DNA from: Euprymna scolopes | Lineage: Eukaryota > Mollusca > Cephalopoda > Sepiida > Sepiolidae | Length of the DNA stretch: 30,007 nt | Assembly (NCBI GenBank): GCA_024364805.1 | Contig: CM044518.1 | Location: 21,094,560-21,124,566, forward strand | Direction: 5' to 3' | In this document: one piece after another, positions 26,047-30,007 of the stretch | Numbering within the stretch: position 1 is the stretch's first letter | Layout of the letters: each line of letters starts with the position of its first letter | Notes under the pieces: generated by a model | The model's database searches: none | Seen by the model: the letters and a program-made list of their open reading frames with translations, nothing else | Told to the model about the DNA's origin: nothing | Made by a program: the position numbers and the translations under genes

Positions 26047-26528
26047 AGATTAGCAACGCTACCCGCCGTTGCCAGTGGTGTCAAGTGGTGTTATAGTAAG
26101 GCTATTGAGCAACCAATTACCTAAAAATAAATAACTACCATGATTATCCATGCGAGCGCCGAAAAAAAGAACATTAGCCGCAGTAGCCAGGCTCGAGCTT
26201 GTAAGGCGAAGATGAATAAAGAGAGGAAACAGCGTACACGTAAGCCGTCTCGCACACGGCGATTTTATAGCATGAGAGGCATTCGATATAATGTCTTATA
26301 AACGTACGTTGAGATCCCTAGGCGTGAATTTACAAAAATGTCGACGCAAAAACTGACCTCTTAATGTTTTTTGGCCAATTTCGGGTGTTTTTTCCGACCG
26401 AGAGATTGATCTGACCAAGAATACTCCCATTGTCAGCGTAGTTTCGTGTTTTGAAAGGTTTTCAAGCGATACAAACACAGACCCACACATATTAACACAC
26501 ATTTCTTTTCTTTTTATATAATAGACAA
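26047..26528 (+). repeat. TA/CTAG-type dispersed repeat, second of a tandem pair
   Basis: Starts TTAGCAACGCTACCCGCCG TTGCC and ends with CACACATTTCTTTTC and TATATAATAGA, the same ending as the preceding unit. It has a parallel antisense segment near 26180-26210 (GCCAGGCTCGAGCTTGTAAG), more diverged from the B-box consensus. About 110 bp longer than the first unit. Confidence 0.6.
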
Positions 26529-26529
26529 T

Positions 26530-27260
26530 CATTATAATTTACTTTCTAGGATGTAACACGTCCTCAGCGGAATTCACTCATGGAGACAAAAACCGATGAT
26601 GATCCTTGAAGTCAAAGATAAAACTAGTCTTGCTATATTTACTCTGTCCTGTTTCAATATTCTCTGAGAATATATTTGCATCATCGCAACAACCGCGTGC
26701 AATCGATTTCACTCTAGCAATGGATATCAGTGTTTGAATTTGGGTGCCTGTAAGACTCCCCAATGTTCCAGTTCTCTTCGCACTGTGAAGGTTTGGTGTC
26801 ATTTCTCTCTCTCCTAAGTTTTTAGATCCGACTTTGCCATTCTTCGCTGTTTTGTTTAGTGCGAATCTTTACTGGTACTACATTTGGGTTTAGTTGACTT
26901 ATAATTGTGTTATTTATGATTTAACTTACAGTTATTATTTCTTCTCACTTTATGTTCAGCTGTTGTTATTAACGACTTGCTGATACGCGAACCATAACAA
27001 ACTAAAGCTACCAGCATTTTTCAGTTTCCCAGTAGTTTTCTGTAGGATCCGGACTGTTGCCAACCAGCCAATTTTCTAGAGTACTCCAAAATTGCAATGA
27101 ATCCCAATTTCCTCAATCTATTTGTCAAAAACTTTGTCTCACTCCTCATAATTTCCATCGAAACAGCTAATACCCCTCCGTTCTTCAACTGCCACAATCG
27201 TTTTACCCATCTCTCCAAATGTTGGTACTTTTCGATTTTCCTCCACATTTACAAAAAAAA
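26530..27260 (-). mobile_element. 3' end of a third R4/Dong-like LINE
   Basis: The - strand frame 27248-27021 encodes a 75-residue C-terminal tail (EKYQHLERWVKRLWQLKN, NRLRKLGF, YRKLLGN) resembling the end of RLE-type LINE proteins, where the usual pattern is EKYQ.L...IKR.W and LLGTARILRK. About 470 bp of 3' untranslated sequence follows, sharing TCGCAACAACCGC and flanking similarity with 9960-10195. The element is 5'-truncated at about 27260 and its 3' end abuts the tandem dispersed repeat. No TAA tract is retained at its 3' end here. Confidence 0.65.
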
Positions 27261-27329
27261 AAAACATTCCTCTGTATTAACATGAGCAGGCACTGTAAAC
27301 GGTCACCGTGTGCTTTTTTTCACACAAGA

Positions 27330-27480
27330 CTAATTATTTTTTTTATTGAGATTGTCGGACTGACTTCCTCTATTTGGTTGTTATAGTCACAACGTTTCGG
27401 CTGTTCTGCCCTCCAGCATTCATCAGGTGTTTTGTATCGAACTGGGGAACCGTGTTCGGACTACAGCTAGGCTCTGAGAC
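27330..27480 (-). repeat. Repeat fragment with CTGATGA...CGAAACG motif
   Basis: On the - strand, CACCTGATGAATGCTGG (from 27429) leads to CAGCCGAAACGTTGTG (27403 to 27388). GCTG and CAGC can pair, and GTTGT can pair with ACAAC further on. This arrangement is widespread in invertebrate repeats and resembles a hammerhead core, but the expected cleavage triplet after the last stem is not seen. Family unidentified. Confidence 0.45.
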
Positions 27481-28230
27481 ATAGTTGCTGATTCTGTTTT
27501 GAATGTTACTTTTCACTGCCATCGTGCAGGATTGAACTAATCAACTTTGGTTAACTGTAAACTTTGGTACAACGTCTAAGACCACTCGTCCATATGTCAC
27601 TATGAAAATTCTTAGTTGGTTTTTGTAAATGTTAAATCTCTGTTGTTATTCAAGGTTTTCTCTCTCACTTAGAGGTGTCCAAATTGCATTAATCTCTACG
27701 CTTGATTTGCTAAGTAGGTTGTTAAGTCTAAATTTTCTCCCTTTGATTCAAATTGGATATTCATATCCCACAATAATTTAAAATTCTGACTTTAAATCAT
27801 CTCTTCTGGGACATGCTTGCACTATTTTTGAATGCATTCTACATATTTTGTTGCATATATCCTAAGGATAAGTTATCTCTGTATTGACATATTGTCTTCA
27901 GACAACTGATGAGGTGGTGTACATTTCTCTTTACTGCCAATTATTACCTAAATATTAATTCACTTGTCTGACATCCGGTGTCACAAAACACTGTCTCTGC
28001 TAACATTAACTAATGATAACGAATTATTTCCCTTTATAGTTACTCTTTATGAATAATTGTTTAAACATTTCCTCTCTAAAAACTTTTAAACAAAAAAAAA
28101 CATGTCTGTTTGTGTATAGTAGGATATTTTATTTTTTTTAATTTTAAAAAAGTTATGTTGAGAGGAGACTGCAAGTATTTATTTTTTATTGAAGGTACGT
28201 TTGAAAATTGTAATAGATGAACAAGTAAAT
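27481..28230. other. No gene recognised
   Basis: AT-rich sequence, possibly the continuation of the repeat to its left for some distance. No open frame of interest and no RNA gene seen. Confidence 0.45.
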
Positions 28231-28388
28231 CAGGCACCGCCAAAACTGGGGGGGTAGGTCAGTACTTTTTGACGGACCGTCTTTTTAAAAATCTACCAAA
28301 AATCAAGTAATTATCCAACCAATACGAAATTTTCAGAAATTATTAAGAGAAGAATGAAGTTTATAACGGGGTACTTATTTTTCATAAA

Positions 28389-28429
<41 letters not shown>

Positions 28430-29552
28430 CTTACAAACCCTCCTTGTTTTGAGGGGGTTCCAACTATGCTTAAAATAATCATCTGAAACTGAACACAACA
28501 TATTGCGTTGTTCTAAGGGACAGGATTATAGATTTAAAAAAAATGTTTGCATACCTTATTTTGACGTCTGAATATCGAAACTTCGATTGTGTTTAATTAT
28601 CCCGCTTTTGAATTTTGAAGGTTGAAATTCGGTGAATATGTTAAGTAAAATAATTGATTTAAGCTAAGCAAAAAAAATAATAATAATATTTATACGAAAA
28701 AAGGCATTTTAAAATCTTTGATAAATAAATTAACAATTTTTTTAGCAAGCCGAATTATGCATGACCATTATTACATTATTAAACAGGGCATGCTTTGAAG
28801 AATCGATACAAAAAAAAATCGATAAATATTGTGCCTTTGTGTTAAAAATAGCATCATATTTCCGATCCCGTTTGAAAACGTTTGCCGCCTTTCGACTACG
28901 GTGGACCAAACGCGCTGAAATATTTTTTTATTCTGCTTTAAATTGCCCTTCCCCCCATTTTGGGGAGCGTGGCCCCCACACACATACACATTATAAACCA
29001 AACTCATACAAATGGTCACCCATCTGCTACTGGCAAGCCTCAGTGTTAATAATACATTGAAATTTTCGTGACTGAAAAATAATTTTTTTTGGCCTGTTTG
29101 GTTTTCCATGGTTTGCTTTTTATAAAGCACAAACGTAAACATTGTCTAGATCGACGTGAAGTAACTGGTTGCGTATATTAATAAGTGGAATTATTTGAAA
29201 TGCAGATACTTATAATATTTTTACATATTCTCATAGAAAATCACCCTAAATCTTAGTTAGACAACAAATAAATAAATTAATTATTTCAAAAACCTTTTTT
29301 TTTTAATATTTATGTACGTTTTTTGTGCAAGACAAAAAATGTCAATTGTTAACTTCTTGAGAAAATTTAACATTTAAAATTAAATTGAAAATAGTAGAAA
29401 AAGCTTTACATTATTCTGTTTCCTATATGATAAAATTCAGGGTTTGATCTTTGTGGGAAAAAAGTTACTCAGAAATAATGGATTTAAATAAATGTAATTT
29501 CGTTTTAAAAAACAACAACAACTTGATTTTTCGACAATTTTTGACGGTGTCT
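28231..29552. mobile_element. Possible old non-autonomous DNA transposon (degenerate TIRs)
   Basis: The left end AGGCACCGCCAAAACTGG (from 28232) and the reverse complement of the right end, AGACACCGTCAAAAATTG (from 29552), agree at about 14 of 18 positions. The 8 bases flanking each side (AAGTAAAT and AAATTAAT) agree at 6 of 8, as an old 8-bp target duplication might. An 8-bp duplication would point to hAT-like elements. No transposase is encoded: the longest open frames (28761-29060 +, 28771-29142 -) overlap on opposite strands and show no domain. Chance similarity in AT-rich DNA is a real alternative. Confidence 0.3.
28391..28427. repeat. (AT)n array
   Basis: About 36 bp of pure AT repeat, inside the possible DNA transposon. 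Confidence 0.95.
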
Positions 29553-29980
29553 AAATTAATCGACGTCTGACCCTTTATAATGTATACAAAATATATTCAG
29601 AATAGAATAATGTGTTATGCTAAATTATCATTGAAAAAACGTATTTTTAATTGATTCTCTTAGATTTAAAATGTTTTACACATTTTTTATGTACTCGTTA
29701 TTAGTTTTACTTTTCATTTATTTTATTCATTTATATTAACAAATTATATTGCCAATTAAGTCCCATTAAAAACGTAATACAACAGTAGTTGATCTGTCAT
29801 GGAAATATTGTGTCAAATACATAAAATTATTAAACGTCTATTTTTTAATATGCAATCGCTTTATTTTCCCTACAAAACTCCTTACCTACACTACAACATA
29901 TGCACTGCTACATCCGTCGTTCTTCAATGTTACATATTCTGACGAACTGAACTTCATCTTAATTAGAGAATACGAAAGCA
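29553..29980. other. AT-rich, no gene recognised
   Basis: No coding, RNA or repeat feature seen before the terminal TA array. Confidence 0.5.
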
Positions 29981-30007
29981 ATATATATATATATATATAT
30001 ATATATA
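29981..30007. repeat. (TA)n array running off the window end
   Basis: Pure AT/TA repeat to the last base; its full length lies outside the window. Confidence 0.95.

Noticed and set aside
28771-29142. 123-codon frame (-) considered as a transposase fragment
   Set aside because: No catalytic or zinc-finger pattern; it overlaps a 99-codon frame on the other strand, and neither looks coding.

Overview
The window looks like repeat-dominated, AT-rich intergenic or intronic DNA from an invertebrate animal, most likely a coleoid cephalopod such as an octopus. The evidence is the density of long (TA)n, (TG/CA)n, (GA)n and (TTA)n arrays, decayed LINEs of types common in molluscs and other lophotrochozoans, tRNA-derived SINE pieces, and the lack of any clearly intact multi-exon gene. 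The organism call is an inference from repeat style; no host gene was recognised.

Layout. 1-2390: a SINE tail cut by the window edge, microsatellites and a truncated tRNA-Ser-like 5' half. 2391-5060: a decayed, internally deleted LINE of the Tx1-like (L1 superfamily) group on the + strand, with a recognisable reverse transcriptase. 5122-6052: a small perfect fold-back, a diverged ~157-bp tandem repeat and a degenerate GTA/TTG/TTA microsatellite. 6053-9755: a long decayed LINE on the + strand with a C-terminal restriction-like-endonuclease region (R4/Dong-like), ending in a (TTA)n tract. On the far side of that tract the 3' end of a related LINE lies on the - strand (9851-10565), so the two meet tail to tail.

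11640-17963 is the most unusual unit: a ~6.3-kb retroelement fossil on the - strand with reverse transcriptase and GIY-YIG-type remnants (Penelope-like in the broad sense). It is bounded by two ~1.0-1.3-kb arms in inverted orientation, each ending at a (TA)n array. A 162-base assembly gap lies in the right arm. 18048-20510 holds TA-anchored dispersed repeats, a perfect 16-bp fold-back, a tRNA-derived SINE and a second diverged tandem repeat (~130 bp).

20511-23100 is AT-rich with no recognised gene. 23119-23700 holds a microsatellite and a dispersed repeat. 23989-24500 stands out from the rest: it has a CACGTG box, a YY1/start-codon-like CAAGATGGCG, a perfect TCTCGCGAGA palindrome, ETS-like sites and a short protein-like reading frame. 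It is the only candidate host promoter and exon here. 25678-26528 is a head-to-tail pair of related repeats with an antisense tRNA-like segment; 26530-27260 is a third R4/Dong-like 3' end (- strand); 27330-27480 is a repeat with a CTGATGA...CGAAACG motif; 28231-29552 is a possible old DNA transposon with degenerate inverted ends; the window closes inside a (TA)n array.

There is no operon or pathway. The parts relate as layers of mobile elements: LINEs next to TTA microsatellites, several unrelated repeats ending at TA arrays, and decayed autonomous elements among SINE-like passengers. No LTR retrovirus, Polinton or CRISPR array was seen.
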